Notes: generated from the letters alone by a model not told the origin. Shown: positions 1 to 12,830, counted from the first letter of the stretch. The stretch: DNA of 64,000 bases from Pseudomonas sp. MWU16-30317 (GCF_020515695.1 NZ_JAIWJA010000005.1:62001-126000), one strand, 5' to 3'. Made by a program: numbers and translations.

Positions 1-2
1 GC

Positions 3-662
3 GCTGGCGTGACCATTGGTGCCCAATGCTTCATCGGTGCGCGCAGTGTGATTGGCGCTGGCGGTTGGCTGGCGCCGCGGGTGACCTTGTACCACGATGT
101 ACGCATCGGTCAACGCGTGGTGATCCAGTCGGGTGCAGTGCTCGGTGGCGAGGGCTTCGGCTTTGCCAACGAGAAAGGCGTGTGGCAGAAGATCGCCCAG
201 ATTGGTGGCGTTATCGTCGGCGATGATTGCGAGATCGGCGTCAATACCGCCATCGATCGCGGTGCGCTGGGGCCTACCGTGCTCGGCAATGGCGTCAAGC
301 TCGACAACCAGATCATGATTGCCCACAACGTCCAGATCGGTGACCACACCGCGATGGCCGCCTGTGTCGGGATTTCCGGCAGCGCCAAGATCGGCAAGCA
401 CTGCATGCTGGCCGGTGGTGTGGGACTGGTAGGCCATATCGAAATCTGCGACAACGTTTTCGTGACTGGCATGACCATGGTGACTCGCTCGATCACCGAG
501 CCTGGGTCCTATTCGTCAGGTACGGCCATGCAACCCGCCGCCGAATGGCGCAAGAGTGCTGCGCGTATTCGCCAGCTCGATGACATGTATCGCCGCCTGC
601 AGCAGGTAGAAAAGCAGGTCCAGGCCGTGACCCAGGCCGACAAAGGATCATCAGAAGGCTGA
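3..662 (+). CDS. lpxD: UDP-3-O-(3-hydroxyacyl)glucosamine N-acyltransferase, C-terminal part (start lies before the window)
   Basis: Third enzyme of lipid A synthesis: it transfers a 3-hydroxyacyl chain from acyl carrier protein to the 2-amino group of UDP-3-O-acyl-glucosamine in the cytoplasm. The open frame runs from base 3 with no start in view, so roughly the first third of the protein is missing. The visible part is a left-handed beta helix of hexapeptide repeats (IGAQCF, IGARSV, IGAGGW and so on). The family's catalytic histidine is expected in IAHNV, codon 324-326. A helical, charged C-terminus (RRLQQVEKQVQAV) follows. fabZ, lpxA and lpxB come next in the same direction, the classical lipid A cluster. 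Confidence 0.96.
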   Translation, partial: AGVTIGAQCFIGARSVIGAGGWLAPRVTLYHDVRIGQRVVIQSGAVLGGEGFGFANEKGVWQKIAQIGGVIVGDDCEIGVNTAIDRGALGPTVLGNGVKLDNQIMIAHNVQIGDHTAMAACVGISGSAKIGKHCMLAGGVGLVGHIEICDNVFVTGMTMVTRSITEPGSYSSGTAMQPAAEWRKSAARIRQLDDMYRRLQQVEKQVQAVTQADKGSSEG

Positions 663-774
663 TACCATTTCCATATCAAGTGTGCACTGCCGTTAGAATG
701 CCTCCTTGATTTGCAAGAGGAGTGCTGCGCACGCGCCGCGCGCTCCCTATCTTTTATACAGGCTTCCCCCCGAA

Positions 775-1215
775 ATGATGGACATCAACGAGATTCGCGA
801 ATACCTGCCGCACCGCTATCCTTTCCTGTTGGTGGATCGCGTGGTAGAGCTTGATACCGAGGCGCAGCGTATTCGTGCCTACAAGAATGTCAGCATCAAC
901 GAGCCATTCTTCAACGGTCACTTCCCCGCGCACCCGATCATGCCAGGCGTGCTGATCATCGAGGCGATGGCGCAGGCGGCTGGCATCCTGGGTTTCAAGA
1001 TGCTCGACGTCAAACCTGCGGACGGCACCTTGTATTACTTCGTCGGCTCCGACAAGCTGCGCTTTCGCCAACCGGTGCTGCCGGGTGACCAGTTGATCCT
1101 GGAAGCCAAGTTCCTCAGCTGCAAGCGTCAGATCTGGAAGTTCGAATGCTCGGCTTCCGTGGATGGCAAGCCGGTGTGCTCCGCTGAAATCATCTGCGCG
1201 GAACGTAAACTATGA
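775..1215 (+). CDS. fabZ: 3-hydroxyacyl-ACP dehydratase FabZ
   Basis: Dehydrates (3R)-hydroxyacyl-ACP to trans-2-enoyl-ACP in type II fatty-acid synthesis and competes with the Lpx acyltransferases for 3-hydroxyacyl-ACP. The protein is 146 residues from ATG 775 (MMDINEIREYLPHRYPFLLVD), normal for the family; a longer reading from 706 has no homologous look and was not used. The hot-dog-fold active-site segment HFPAHPIMPGVLIIEAMAQ holds the conserved His and Glu. Its stop overlaps the lpxA start as ATGA, so the two are translationally coupled. Confidence 0.97.
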   Translation: MMDINEIREYLPHRYPFLLVDRVVELDTEAQRIRAYKNVSINEPFFNGHFPAHPIMPGVLIIEAMAQAAGILGFKMLDVKPADGTLYYFVGSDKLRFRQPVLPGDQLILEAKFLSCKRQIWKFECSASVDGKPVCSAEIICAERKL

Positions 1216-1988
1216 GTTTGATTGACCCTCGTGCCATCATCGACCCATCTGCCAGATTGGCGGACGGTGTCGAGGTCGGTCCATGGTCGATCGTCGGTGC
1301 AGGTGTGGAAATCGGCGAGGGGACCATCATCGGCCCTCACGTGATACTCAAGGGGCCGACCCGCATCGGCAAGCATAACCGCATCTACCAGTTTTCCTCG
1401 GTAGGCGAAGACACCCCGGATCTCAAGTACAAGGGTGAAGAAACGCGCCTGGTCATCGGCGACCACAACGTGATTCGCGAAGGTGTGACCATCCACCGGG
1501 GCACCGTGCAGGATCGTCACGAAACCACGCTGGGCGACCATAACCTCGTCATGGCCTATGCCCATATCGGCCACGACAGCGTGATCGGCAACCACTGCAT
1601 TCTGGTCAATAACACCGCGCTGGCCGGCCACGTGCACGTCGATGACTGGGCGATCCTCTCCGGATTCACTCTGGTGCATCAGTTCTGCCATATCGGCGCG
1701 CACAGTTTTTCCGGCATGGGCACCGCCATCGGCAAGGATGTTCCGGCATTCGTCACGGTGTTCGGCAACCCGGCCGAGGCGCGCAGCATGAATTTCGAAG
1801 GCATGCGCCGTCGCGGTTTCAGCAACGAAGCGATCCAGGCGCTGCGCCGCGCGTACAAGGTGGTCTATCGCCAGGGCCTGACCGTCGACAAGGCGATCGC
1901 CGAACTGGCCGAGCCTGCCGCCGAGCACCCTGAAGTCGCCTTGTTCCTGAAGTCCATCGAAGGCTCTTCGCGGGGCATTACCCGCTGA
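1212..1988 (+). CDS. lpxA: Acyl-ACP--UDP-N-acetylglucosamine O-acyltransferase LpxA
   Basis: First step of lipid A synthesis: moves a 3-hydroxyacyl chain from ACP to the 3-OH of UDP-GlcNAc. The 258-residue protein has the usual length. Hexapeptide repeats fill residues 1-190 and a helical C-terminal domain follows (NEAIQALRRAYKVVYRQGLT). The catalytic histidine is expected in the YAHIGHDSVIGNHC segment. The gene overlaps fabZ at its start and lpxB at its end by a few bases, so fabZ-lpxA-lpxB read as one coupled unit. Confidence 0.97.
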   Translation: MSLIDPRAIIDPSARLADGVEVGPWSIVGAGVEIGEGTIIGPHVILKGPTRIGKHNRIYQFSSVGEDTPDLKYKGEETRLVIGDHNVIREGVTIHRGTVQDRHETTLGDHNLVMAYAHIGHDSVIGNHCILVNNTALAGHVHVDDWAILSGFTLVHQFCHIGAHSFSGMGTAIGKDVPAFVTVFGNPAEARSMNFEGMRRRGFSNEAIQALRRAYKVVYRQGLTVDKAIAELAEPAAEHPEVALFLKSIEGSSRGITR

Positions 1989-3151
1989 TGTCACTCCCAC
2001 AGGTATTGACCGTAGCGTTGGTGGCCGGAGAGGCCAGCGGCGATATTCTCGGTGCTGGTCTGATGCGCGCGCTCACGGCGCGCCATCCCGGCATTCGCTT
2101 CATTGGCGTGGGTGGTCCGCTGATGGAAGCCGAGGGTATGCAATCGTCTTTCCCCATGGAGCGCCTGTCGGTCATGGGCCTGGTCGAAGTCCTGGGGCGT
2201 TTGCGCGAACTGCTGCGCCGCCGCAAAGAGCTGATCGCTGCCCTGATCGAGCAGCGCCCGGATGTGTTCATCGGCATTGATGCGCCTGATTTTACCCTCA
2301 ACATCGAACTCAAACTCCGTCAGGCCGGGATCAAGACCGTTCACTATGTGAGCCCGTCGGTCTGGGCCTGGCGGCAAAAACGCGTGCTCAAGATTCGTGA
2401 AGGTTGCGACTTGATGCTGACGTTGCTGCCCTTCGAGGCAAGATTCTACGAAGAGCAGGGCGTGCCAGTGAAGTTCGTCGGCCATCCGCTGGCCGACACC
2501 GTGCCGCTGGAAGTCGACCGCCAGGCTGCGCGTGCGCAACTGGGGTTGGCTGCGGATGTGCCGGTGGTGGCGTTGATGCCCGGCAGCCGTGGTGGTGAGG
2601 TGGGGCGTCTGGGCGAGTTGTTCCTCGATGCCGCCCAACGTCTGCTGAGCCAGCGGCCTGATCTGCGTTTTGTGATTCCGTGCGCGAGCCCGCCACGGCG
2701 CGCGCAGCTCGAGGCGATGCTGGACGGGCGACAGTTGCCGGTGACACTGCTCGATGGTCAGTCCCATACCGCTCTGGCCGCCTGCGACGCGGTACTGATC
2801 GCTTCCGGCACCGCGACCCTGGAGGCCTTGCTGTACAAGCGACCGATGGTGGTGGCCTACCGGCTGTCGACGGTGACGTTCTGGATCCTCAAACGCATGG
2901 TCAAGAGCCCTTACGTGTCGCTGCCCAACCTGCTGGCCCAGCGCCTGTTGGTGCCGGAGTTGTTGCAGGACGCCGCCACCGCCGAGGCGCTGGCCGATAC
3001 CTTGCTGCCGTTGATCGATGGCGGCACCGAACAGACCCAAGGCTTCGATGCCATCCACCGCACCTTGCGCCTGGATGCCTCGAACCAGGCCGCCGAGGCG
3101 GTGCTGGCCTTGCTCGACCCGGCGCGAGCGTCGTTACCAAGGAGTGTCTGA
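1988..3151 (+). CDS. lpxB: Lipid-A-disaccharide synthase LpxB
   Basis: Joins UDP-2,3-diacylglucosamine and lipid X to the beta-1,6-linked disaccharide of lipid A at the inner membrane. It is a 387-residue glycosyltransferase of family GT19. The N-terminal VALVAGEASGDILGAGLM and HYVSPSVWAW segments and the C-terminal ASGTATLEALLYKRPMVVAY nucleotide-sugar segment are typical. ATG 1988 overlaps the lpxA stop. rnhB starts five bases after the stop. Confidence 0.97.
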   Translation: MSLPQVLTVALVAGEASGDILGAGLMRALTARHPGIRFIGVGGPLMEAEGMQSSFPMERLSVMGLVEVLGRLRELLRRRKELIAALIEQRPDVFIGIDAPDFTLNIELKLRQAGIKTVHYVSPSVWAWRQKRVLKIREGCDLMLTLLPFEARFYEEQGVPVKFVGHPLADTVPLEVDRQAARAQLGLAADVPVVALMPGSRGGEVGRLGELFLDAAQRLLSQRPDLRFVIPCASPPRRAQLEAMLDGRQLPVTLLDGQSHTALAACDAVLIASGTATLEALLYKRPMVVAYRLSTVTFWILKRMVKSPYVSLPNLLAQRLLVPELLQDAATAEALADTLLPLIDGGTEQTQGFDAIHRTLRLDASNQAAEAVLALLDPARASLPRSV

Positions 3152-3155
3152 AAGC

Positions 3156-3791
3156 ATGAGCAGGCAATTGCAGATAGGCCTGGATTACGACCTGGTCGAA
3201 GAGCTGGTCGCCGGGGTCGATGAAGTCGGTCGCGGTCCCTTGTGTGGCGCGGTGGTCACGGCAGCGGTGATTCTCGATCCGCGCCGGCCGATCCTGGGCC
3301 TTAACGATTCCAAGAAACTCACTGAAGCGCGTCGCGAGCTGCTCTACGAAGAAATCTGCGAAAAGGCCGTGGCCTGGTGTATTGCGCGGGCCGAAGTCGA
3401 CGAGATCGACCGTCTGAACATCCTCCATGCCACCATGCTGGCGATGCAGCGCGCCGTCGAGGGGCTGAGCGTGACGCCGCGGCTGGCGCTGATCGATGGC
3501 AATCGTTGCCCGCAGTTGAACGTGCCTTCGGCGCCGGTGATCAAGGGCGATTCCAAGGTGCCAGCGATTGCTGCGGCGTCGATCCTGGCGAAAGTCAGCC
3601 GTGATCGTGAAATGAGCGCTTTCGAGCTGATCTACCCCGGGTACGGCATCGGTGGGCACAAGGGCTATCCGACGCCCGTGCACCTTGAAGCGCTGGCGCG
3701 GCTGGGCCCGACGCCGATTCATCGGCGCTCCTTCGCCCCGGTGCGCGCGGCCTTGGAAGCACGCCCTTATCTGGATACAGATCTGGCGTAA
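3156..3791 (+). CDS. rnhB: Ribonuclease HII
   Basis: Removes RNA from RNA/DNA hybrids and single ribonucleotides from DNA. The chosen start, ATG 3156 (MSRQLQIGLDYDLVEELVAG), has AAGGAG upstream and gives 211 residues; a longer reading starting inside lpxB is not credible. The RNase H motifs are present: GVDEVGRGPLCGAV with the first Asp-Glu pair, NDSKKL, ALIDGN, and IKGDSKVPAIAAASILAKVSRD. It sits five bases after lpxB and is probably cotranscribed with it. Confidence 0.96.
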   Translation: MSRQLQIGLDYDLVEELVAGVDEVGRGPLCGAVVTAAVILDPRRPILGLNDSKKLTEARRELLYEEICEKAVAWCIARAEVDEIDRLNILHATMLAMQRAVEGLSVTPRLALIDGNRCPQLNVPSAPVIKGDSKVPAIAAASILAKVSRDREMSAFELIYPGYGIGGHKGYPTPVHLEALARLGPTPIHRRSFAPVRAALEARPYLDTDLA

Positions 3792-3853
3792 CATACGCTC
3801 TGCTGATGTTTGTGCCGGACCCCGGTACAATCTCCCCTCCAAACATCTCTACC

Positions 3854-3942
3854 CTGTGGGAGCGGGCTCTGCCCGCCAAGCTCTACGGCCGGCCTGGCAG
3901 CTCATGGCTGAGGTCATTCGCGGGCACGGCCGGTTCCCACAG
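3854..3942. repeat. REP-type inverted pair (REPIN-like) between rnhB and dnaE
   Basis: Two short palindromic units in opposite orientation, CTGTGGGAGCGGGCTCTGCC starting at 3854 and its diverged reverse partner ending CCCACAG at 3942, with about 40 bases between them. The same family recurs throughout the window. It fills most of the 180-base gap between rnhB and dnaE. Confidence 0.8.
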
Positions 3943-3971
3943 GGGCTGATTCGGCTTCATATAGGATCAAC

Positions 3972-7493
<3,522 letters not shown>

Positions 7494-7650
7494 TTCAGAG
7501 CCCGCCGGTGGCGTTTCGAAACGCGCGCCGCCAGCGAGGCATGGCTCGACCTGATTTTTAAACTCGACCTGAATGCGCCAATTCCGTAAGGTATGGCGCC
7601 AAACGGATCAACCGGCCGGCCGCCTGGCCGTCGACCCAAGACGGAAGACT

Positions 7651-8598
7651 ATGAACCCGAATTTTCTTGATTTCGAACAGCCGATTGCCGACCTGCAGGC
7701 CAAGATCGAAGAATTGCGCCTGGTCGGTAACGATAACTCTCTGAATATCGGCGATGAGATCTCGCGTCTGCAGGACAAGAGCAGCACGTTGACCGAGAGC
7801 ATTTTCGGCAATCTGACCAGCTGGCAGATTGCCCGCCTGGCGCGTCATCCACGCCGCCCGTACACCCTGGACTACATCCAGCACATCTTCACCGAGTTCG
7901 ACGAACTGCACGGCGATCGGCACTTTTCCGATGACGCCGCTATCGTCGGTGGCATCGCCCGCCTGGACGAGCAGCCGGTGATGATCATTGGTCATCAAAA
8001 AGGCCGTGAAGTACGCGAGAAGGTGCGTCGCAACTTCGGCATGCCGCGCCCTGAAGGCTACCGCAAGGCCTGCCGTCTGATGGAAATGGCCGAGCGCTTC
8101 AAGATGCCGATCCTGACGTTCATCGACACCCCCGGCGCTTATCCGGGCATCGACGCCGAAGAACGCAACCAGAGCGAAGCGATCGCCTGGAACCTGCGCG
8201 TCATGGCACGATTGAAAACCCCGATCATCGCTACCGTTATCGGTGAAGGCGGTTCGGGCGGTGCGTTGGCCATTGGTGTCTGCGATCAGCTGAACATGCT
8301 GCAGTACTCCACCTACGCGGTGATTTCGCCGGAAGGCTGTGCCTCGATCCTGTGGAAGACCGCCGAAAAGGCGCCGGACGCTGCCGAGGCCATGGGCATC
8401 ACGGCCGAGCGCTTGAAGGGCCTGGGCATCGTCGACAAGGTCATCAACGAGCCGTTGGGCGGCGCTCATCGCGATCCGGCCAAGGCAGCGGCCAACATCC
8501 GCGCCGAGCTGACTGCGCAGCTGGACATGCTCAAGGGCTTTGACAACGACACGCTGTTGGCGCGCCGTTATGAGCGTCTGATGAGCTACGGTCTGTAA
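7651..8598 (+). CDS. accA: Acetyl-CoA carboxylase carboxyltransferase subunit alpha
   Basis: Alpha half of the carboxyltransferase that makes malonyl-CoA with AccD and biotin carried on AccB. 315 residues from ATG 7651 (MNPNFLDFEQPIADLQAKIE), the family length; the longer reading from 7573 lies in the dnaE-accA spacer and was rejected. The crotonase-like carboxyltransferase core is recognisable in FIDTPGAYPGIDAEERNQSE and IGEGGSGGALAIGVCDQ (oxyanion glycines). Confidence 0.97.
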   Translation: MNPNFLDFEQPIADLQAKIEELRLVGNDNSLNIGDEISRLQDKSSTLTESIFGNLTSWQIARLARHPRRPYTLDYIQHIFTEFDELHGDRHFSDDAAIVGGIARLDEQPVMIIGHQKGREVREKVRRNFGMPRPEGYRKACRLMEMAERFKMPILTFIDTPGAYPGIDAEERNQSEAIAWNLRVMARLKTPIIATVIGEGGSGGALAIGVCDQLNMLQYSTYAVISPEGCASILWKTAEKAPDAAEAMGITAERLKGLGIVDKVINEPLGGAHRDPAKAAANIRAELTAQLDMLKGFDNDTLLARRYERLMSYGL

Positions 8599-8636
8599 TA
8601 AGTCTACGCTGGCGATAGCGGTCTCAAGCCTTGCAC

Positions 8637-8663
8637 CTGTGGGAGCAAGGCTTGCCCGCGAAG
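8637..8663. repeat. Single REP unit
   Basis: A 27-base palindromic unit, CTGTGGGAGCAAGGCTTGCC followed by CGCGAAG, in the accA-tilS spacer. It is identical to the arms of the 12769-12830 inverted pair. Confidence 0.85.
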
Positions 8664-8713
8664 ACGCCGGCAGCAACATCCCATACCTTCAATCCAGTCC
8701 GCAGGGCCCGATC

Positions 8714-10021
8714 ATGCTCGATCAGCTGCTGCAGCAACTCACTCCCTACCGCAATGCCCCCGCCTGGCACATCGCCTTCTCCGGCGGTCTCGACTCTACC
8801 GTCCTGCTGCATCAACTCGCCGAACTCGCCCGCCTGCACGCGTTGCCACCACTCAGCGCTATCCATGTCCATCACGGCCTGCAAGCTGCTGCCGATGATT
8901 GGCCCGCACACTGCGAGGCAGTCTGCGCGCAGCTTGGCATACCCTTGCAGGTGATCCGCGTTGAAGTCCAGCCCGGCGCCAGCCTCGAGCAGGCCGCGCG
9001 GGACGCTCGCTATCAGGCATTTATCGAGTGTCTGCAGGCCGGAGAGGTGCTCCTGACCGCCCAGCATCGCGACGATCAGGCCGAAACCCTGTTGTTCCGG
9101 CTATTGCGCGGCGCCGGGGTGCGCGGATTGGCCGCGATGCCGCGCAAGCGGGTGCTGGGCGCCGGGCTGCTGGTACGACCCCTGATCGATGTTCCCCGGG
9201 CGCGCCTGCATGGCTGGGCAACCGAGCGGCAGGTCCCGTGGGTCGAAGACCCTAGCAATGCCGATGACCGTCCGTCGCGCAATTTTTTGCGGTTGAAGAT
9301 ATTCCCCGCGCTGGTGACTCGCTGGCCCCAGGCCTCGCAGAACATGGCCAGGGCTGCGGCCCATGTGAACGAGGCCCTGCAACTGCTGGAAGAATTGGGG
9401 CACGAAGACCTCGAAGATGCGCTGATGGGCAACAGTTACCCGTGGCTCGGCGTGCCTACTTTGTCGTTGCCGCCCCTGCGCCGGCTCTCCGCCGCCCGTC
9501 AGCGCAATGCGCTGCAGACCTGGCTGGCGCCGTTGACGCGCCTGCCAGACGCCACACATTGGGCGGGATGGCATGACCTGCGCGACGCCACCCCGGCCGC
9601 CACGCCGATCTGGCGACTGGCCGATGGCGAGCTGCACGCCAGCCAGAAGCGTATCTGGTGGCTGTCCGGCTACTGGTTGCAGCCGCCGCTGCCCGTCGGC
9701 CCCTGGCTCGACCCCAGCCAGCCTTTGCTCCTGCCCGGCAATGGCGAGCTGCGCTGGACGGGCGACATTGCGCCGGGCCATCTCGAGGTTCGTTATCGCC
9801 AAGGCGGCGAGACCATGAACCTGCAAGGCCGCGGCCATCGCGACCTCAAGCGTCTGCTCAACGAAATCGGCGTCCCCGCATTCGCCCGCGCGCGCCTGCC
9901 GTTGCTGTATCTCGATGGCGAGCTTTACGCGGTGGCCAATCAAGGGCGCCTCAATCGTGAAAGCGCCATGCTGAAATGGTCACCCCCGAACAACGACGCA
10001 TCACTCGCGCGCAACGTTTGA
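8714..10021 (+). CDS. tilS: tRNA(Ile)-lysidine synthetase TilS
   Basis: Converts C34 of tRNA-Ile(CAU) to lysidine, changing its decoding from AUG to AUA; essential in most bacteria. 435 residues from ATG 8714 (MLDQLLQQLTPYRNAPAWHI). The ATP-pyrophosphatase P-loop is FSGGLDSTVLLHQL at about residues 22-35. HRDDQAETLLFRLLRGAGVRG and the C-terminal TilS domains (MNLQGRGHRDLKRLLNEIGV) follow. An upstream reading from 8639 would run through a REP unit and was rejected. Confidence 0.96.
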   Translation: MLDQLLQQLTPYRNAPAWHIAFSGGLDSTVLLHQLAELARLHALPPLSAIHVHHGLQAAADDWPAHCEAVCAQLGIPLQVIRVEVQPGASLEQAARDARYQAFIECLQAGEVLLTAQHRDDQAETLLFRLLRGAGVRGLAAMPRKRVLGAGLLVRPLIDVPRARLHGWATERQVPWVEDPSNADDRPSRNFLRLKIFPALVTRWPQASQNMARAAAHVNEALQLLEELGHEDLEDALMGNSYPWLGVPTLSLPPLRRLSAARQRNALQTWLAPLTRLPDATHWAGWHDLRDATPAATPIWRLADGELHASQKRIWWLSGYWLQPPLPVGPWLDPSQPLLLPGNGELRWTGDIAPGHLEVRYRQGGETMNLQGRGHRDLKRLLNEIGVPAFARARLPLLYLDGELYAVANQGRLNRESAMLKWSPPNNDASLARNV

Positions 10022-10194
10022 GATGAAAGGCGCTTTCCGGTAGACTACGCTCCCTTCTTGATACAACTTCTGTGGATTCCAGTAATCGCAGGGGTTGCCG
10101 ATGTCCAAATGATTTTTGGCCATCGGGGGCTTCGGCCTTCCTTCGCTTTCCCCGGCGGCTCTGACCGCTTTAACGCAGACTTCTAGGGTTTTTC

Positions 10195-11826
10195 ATGACG
10201 CGCTACATCTTCGTCACGGGCGGTGTTGTTTCTTCATTGGGGAAAGGCATTGCTTCGGCATCATTGGCGGCCATCCTGGAGGCGCGGGGGCTTAAGGTCA
10301 CCATGCTCAAGCTGGATCCGTACATCAACGTCGATCCAGGGACCATGAGCCCTTTCCAGCACGGTGAAGTGTTCGTCACCCACGACGGTGCCGAGACCGA
10401 CCTCGACCTGGGCCACTACGAGCGGTTCATCCGTACGACCATGACCCAGAACAACAACTTCACCACGGGCCGTGTCTACGAGCACGTTCTGCGCAAGGAG
10501 CGCCGTGGTGATTATCTGGGCGCGACCATTCAGGTCATCCCGCACATCACTGACGAAATCAAGCGCCGAGTCATCAAGGGCGCGGGTGATGCCGACGTGG
10601 CGCTGGTCGAAATCGGCGGCACCGTGGGTGACATCGAGTCGCAACCGTTCCTCGAGGCGATCCGCCAGCTGCGTTTCGAAGTCGGCGCCAAGCGCGCGAT
10701 GCTGATGCACCTGACGCTGGTTCCGTACATTGCCACCGCGGGCGAAACCAAGACCAAGCCGACCCAGCATTCGGTCAAGGAACTGCGCTCCATCGGCCTG
10801 CAACCCGACGTGCTGGTGTGCCGTTCCGATCACGCGATCGACGTGTCCTCGCGCCGCAAGATCGCACAGTTCACCAACGTCGAAGAGCGTGCGGTCATCG
10901 CGCTGGAAGACGCCGACACCATCTACAAGATCCCGGGCATCCTGCATTCCCAGGGCCTGGATGATTTCGTCGTCGAGCGTTTCGGCCTGCAATGCGGCAG
11001 CGCCGACCTGTCCGAGTGGGAAAAGGTCGTCGACGCCAAGCTCAATCCAGAGCACGAAGTCACCATCGCCATGGTCGGCAAGTACATGGAACTGCTGGAC
11101 GCCTACAAATCGCTGATCGAAGCGATGAGTCACGCCGGCATCGCCAACCGTACCAAGGTCAACCTGCGCTATATCGACTCCGAAGACATCGAAAACCAGG
11201 GCACCGGCCTGCTCGAAGGCGCCGATGCGATCCTGGTGCCGGGCGGTTTCGGCCTGCGTGGCGTCGAAGGCAAGATCACTGCCGTGCAGTTCGCCCGTGA
11301 AAACAAGGTGCCTTACCTGGGTATTTGCCTGGGCATGCAAGTGGCGGTCATCGAGTTCGCGCGTAACGTGCTGGGCTGGAAAGACGCCAACTCCACCGAG
11401 TTCGATCGCGCCAGCGGCCACCCGGTCGTGGGCCTGATCACCGAGTGGGAAGACGCCACCGGTGCAGTCGAAACCCGTACCGAAACCTCCGATCTGGGCG
11501 GCACCATGCGCCTCGGCGCGCAGGACTGCCAACTGGTAGCCGGTTCCAAGGTGCACGACTGCTATGCCAAGGATGTGATCGTCGAACGTCATCGTCACCG
11601 CTATGAAGTGAACAACAACCTGCTGCCGCAATTGATCGAGGGCGGCTTGATCGTCTCCGGTCGTTCTGGCGACGGCGCGCTGGTGGAAGTGGTCGAAGGT
11701 CAGGATCACCCATGGTTCGTGGCATGCCAGTTCCACCCCGAATTCACCTCGACTCCCCGTGACGGCCACCCGCTGTTCAGTGGCTTCGTCAAGGCGGCAC
11801 TCACTCAACACCAGAAGAAGGCTTGA
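10195..11826 (+). CDS. pyrG: CTP synthase
   Basis: Makes CTP from UTP, ATP and glutamine. 543 residues. The N-terminal synthetase domain starts MTRYIFVTGGVVSSLGKGIA (P-loop near residues 11-19). The C-terminal class I glutamine amidotransferase domain carries the nucleophilic Cys in YLGICLGMQVAVIEFARN and the His-Glu pair in CQFHPEFTSTPRDGHPLF. kdsA follows 3 bases after the stop, so pyrG-kdsA are almost certainly one transcript. Within the 173-base upstream spacer I see a GC-rich hairpin near 10120-10140 but no recognised regulator. Confidence 0.98.
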   Translation: MTRYIFVTGGVVSSLGKGIASASLAAILEARGLKVTMLKLDPYINVDPGTMSPFQHGEVFVTHDGAETDLDLGHYERFIRTTMTQNNNFTTGRVYEHVLRKERRGDYLGATIQVIPHITDEIKRRVIKGAGDADVALVEIGGTVGDIESQPFLEAIRQLRFEVGAKRAMLMHLTLVPYIATAGETKTKPTQHSVKELRSIGLQPDVLVCRSDHAIDVSSRRKIAQFTNVEERAVIALEDADTIYKIPGILHSQGLDDFVVERFGLQCGSADLSEWEKVVDAKLNPEHEVTIAMVGKYMELLDAYKSLIEAMSHAGIANRTKVNLRYIDSEDIENQGTGLLEGADAILVPGGFGLRGVEGKITAVQFARENKVPYLGICLGMQVAVIEFARNVLGWKDANSTEFDRASGHPVVGLITEWEDATGAVETRTETSDLGGTMRLGAQDCQLVAGSKVHDCYAKDVIVERHRHRYEVNNNLLPQLIEGGLIVSGRSGDGALVEVVEGQDHPWFVACQFHPEFTSTPRDGHPLFSGFVKAALTQHQKKA

Positions 11827-11829
11827 GTC

Positions 11830-12675
11830 ATGGCACAAAAGATCATCCGCGTCGGCGCCATCGAGGTCGCCAACGACAAGCCGATGGTGCTGTTCGGTGG
11901 CATGAACGTGCTGGAGTCCCGCGACCTGGCAATGCAGATCTGCGAAGAGTACGTGCGCGTTACTGAAAAGCTGGGCATCCCTTACGTGTTCAAGGCCAGC
12001 TTCGACAAGGCCAACCGGTCTTCGGTAGCGTCCTATCGTGGTCCGGGCCTGGAAGAAGGCATGCGCATCTTCGAAGAGATCAAGCGCACCTTCAACGTAC
12101 CGGTGATCACCGACGTCCACGAGCCCGCGCAAGCGGCCGTGGTCGCTGAAGTCTGCGACATCATCCAGCTGCCGGCCTTTCTGTCGCGCCAGACCGATCT
12201 GGTCGTGGCGATGGCCAAGACCAACGCCGTGATCAACATCAAGAAGGCCCAGTTCCTCGCGCCCCAGGAGATGAAACACATCCTGGCCAAGTTCGAAGAA
12301 GCGGGCAACGACCAGTTGATCCTGTGTGAGCGTGGCACCAGCTTCGGCTACAACAACCTGGTGGTCGACCCGCTGGGCTTCGGCATCATGAAGCAGTTCG
12401 AGTATCCGCTGATCTTCGACGTGACCCACGCCTTGCAAATGCCGGGCGCACGCCTGGATTCGGCCGGTGGTCGTCGTGCTCAGGTGACCGATCTGGCCAA
12501 GGCAGGTCTGAGTCAGGGCCTGGCGGGCTTGTTCCTTGAAGCCCACCCTGACCCTGACAACGCCAAATGTGACGGCCCGTGCGCCTTGCGCCTGAACAAG
12601 CTGGAGCCGTTCCTGTCTCAGCTGCAGGCTCTGGATCACCTGATCAAGAGTTTCGACCCGATCGAAACCGCGTAA
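11830..12675 (+). CDS. kdsA: 3-deoxy-8-phosphooctulonate synthase
   Basis: Condenses arabinose 5-phosphate and phosphoenolpyruvate to KDO 8-phosphate for the lipopolysaccharide inner core. 281-residue TIM barrel. Conserved stretches seen are FKASFDKANRSSVASYRGPG, ITDVHEPAQA, LPAFLSRQTDLV, LCERGTSFGYNNLVVDP and FDVTHALQMPG. It sits between pyrG and eno, the usual order in Pseudomonas. Confidence 0.98.
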   Translation: MAQKIIRVGAIEVANDKPMVLFGGMNVLESRDLAMQICEEYVRVTEKLGIPYVFKASFDKANRSSVASYRGPGLEEGMRIFEEIKRTFNVPVITDVHEPAQAAVVAEVCDIIQLPAFLSRQTDLVVAMAKTNAVINIKKAQFLAPQEMKHILAKFEEAGNDQLILCERGTSFGYNNLVVDPLGFGIMKQFEYPLIFDVTHALQMPGARLDSAGGRRAQVTDLAKAGLSQGLAGLFLEAHPDPDNAKCDGPCALRLNKLEPFLSQLQALDHLIKSFDPIETA

Positions 12676-12768
12676 CGGTAATTTCGGGTAGAGTATCGCT
12701 CGATTTGTTTACTGGTCGTGCGTCCATCCCGGCGCATGGCCGGGTGGTAACGGCAGCCTGAAGTACGC

Positions 12769-12830
12769 CTTCGCGGGCAAGCCTTGCTCCCACAGGCGCA
12801 CATCTGTGGGAGCAAGGCTTGCCCGCGAAG
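12769..12830. repeat. Perfect REP inverted pair (REPIN) between kdsA and eno
   Basis: A 27-base unit at 12769-12795 is repeated as its exact reverse complement at 12804-12830, with an 8-base spacer (GCGCACAT). Each arm is itself a REP unit of the CTGTGGGAGCAAGGC type. Exact identity of the arms suggests recent or maintained dispersal. The element could form a strong cruciform or a hairpin in transcripts entering the eno leader. Confidence 0.9.

Noticed and set aside
10022..10194. Riboswitch or attenuator ahead of pyrG
   Set aside because: A GC-rich hairpin exists but there is no T-run, leader peptide or recognised aptamer pattern.
10261..12639. 792-codon minus-strand frame opposite pyrG and kdsA
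   Set aside because: Spans two well-supported genes and the junction between them; a codon-bias shadow.
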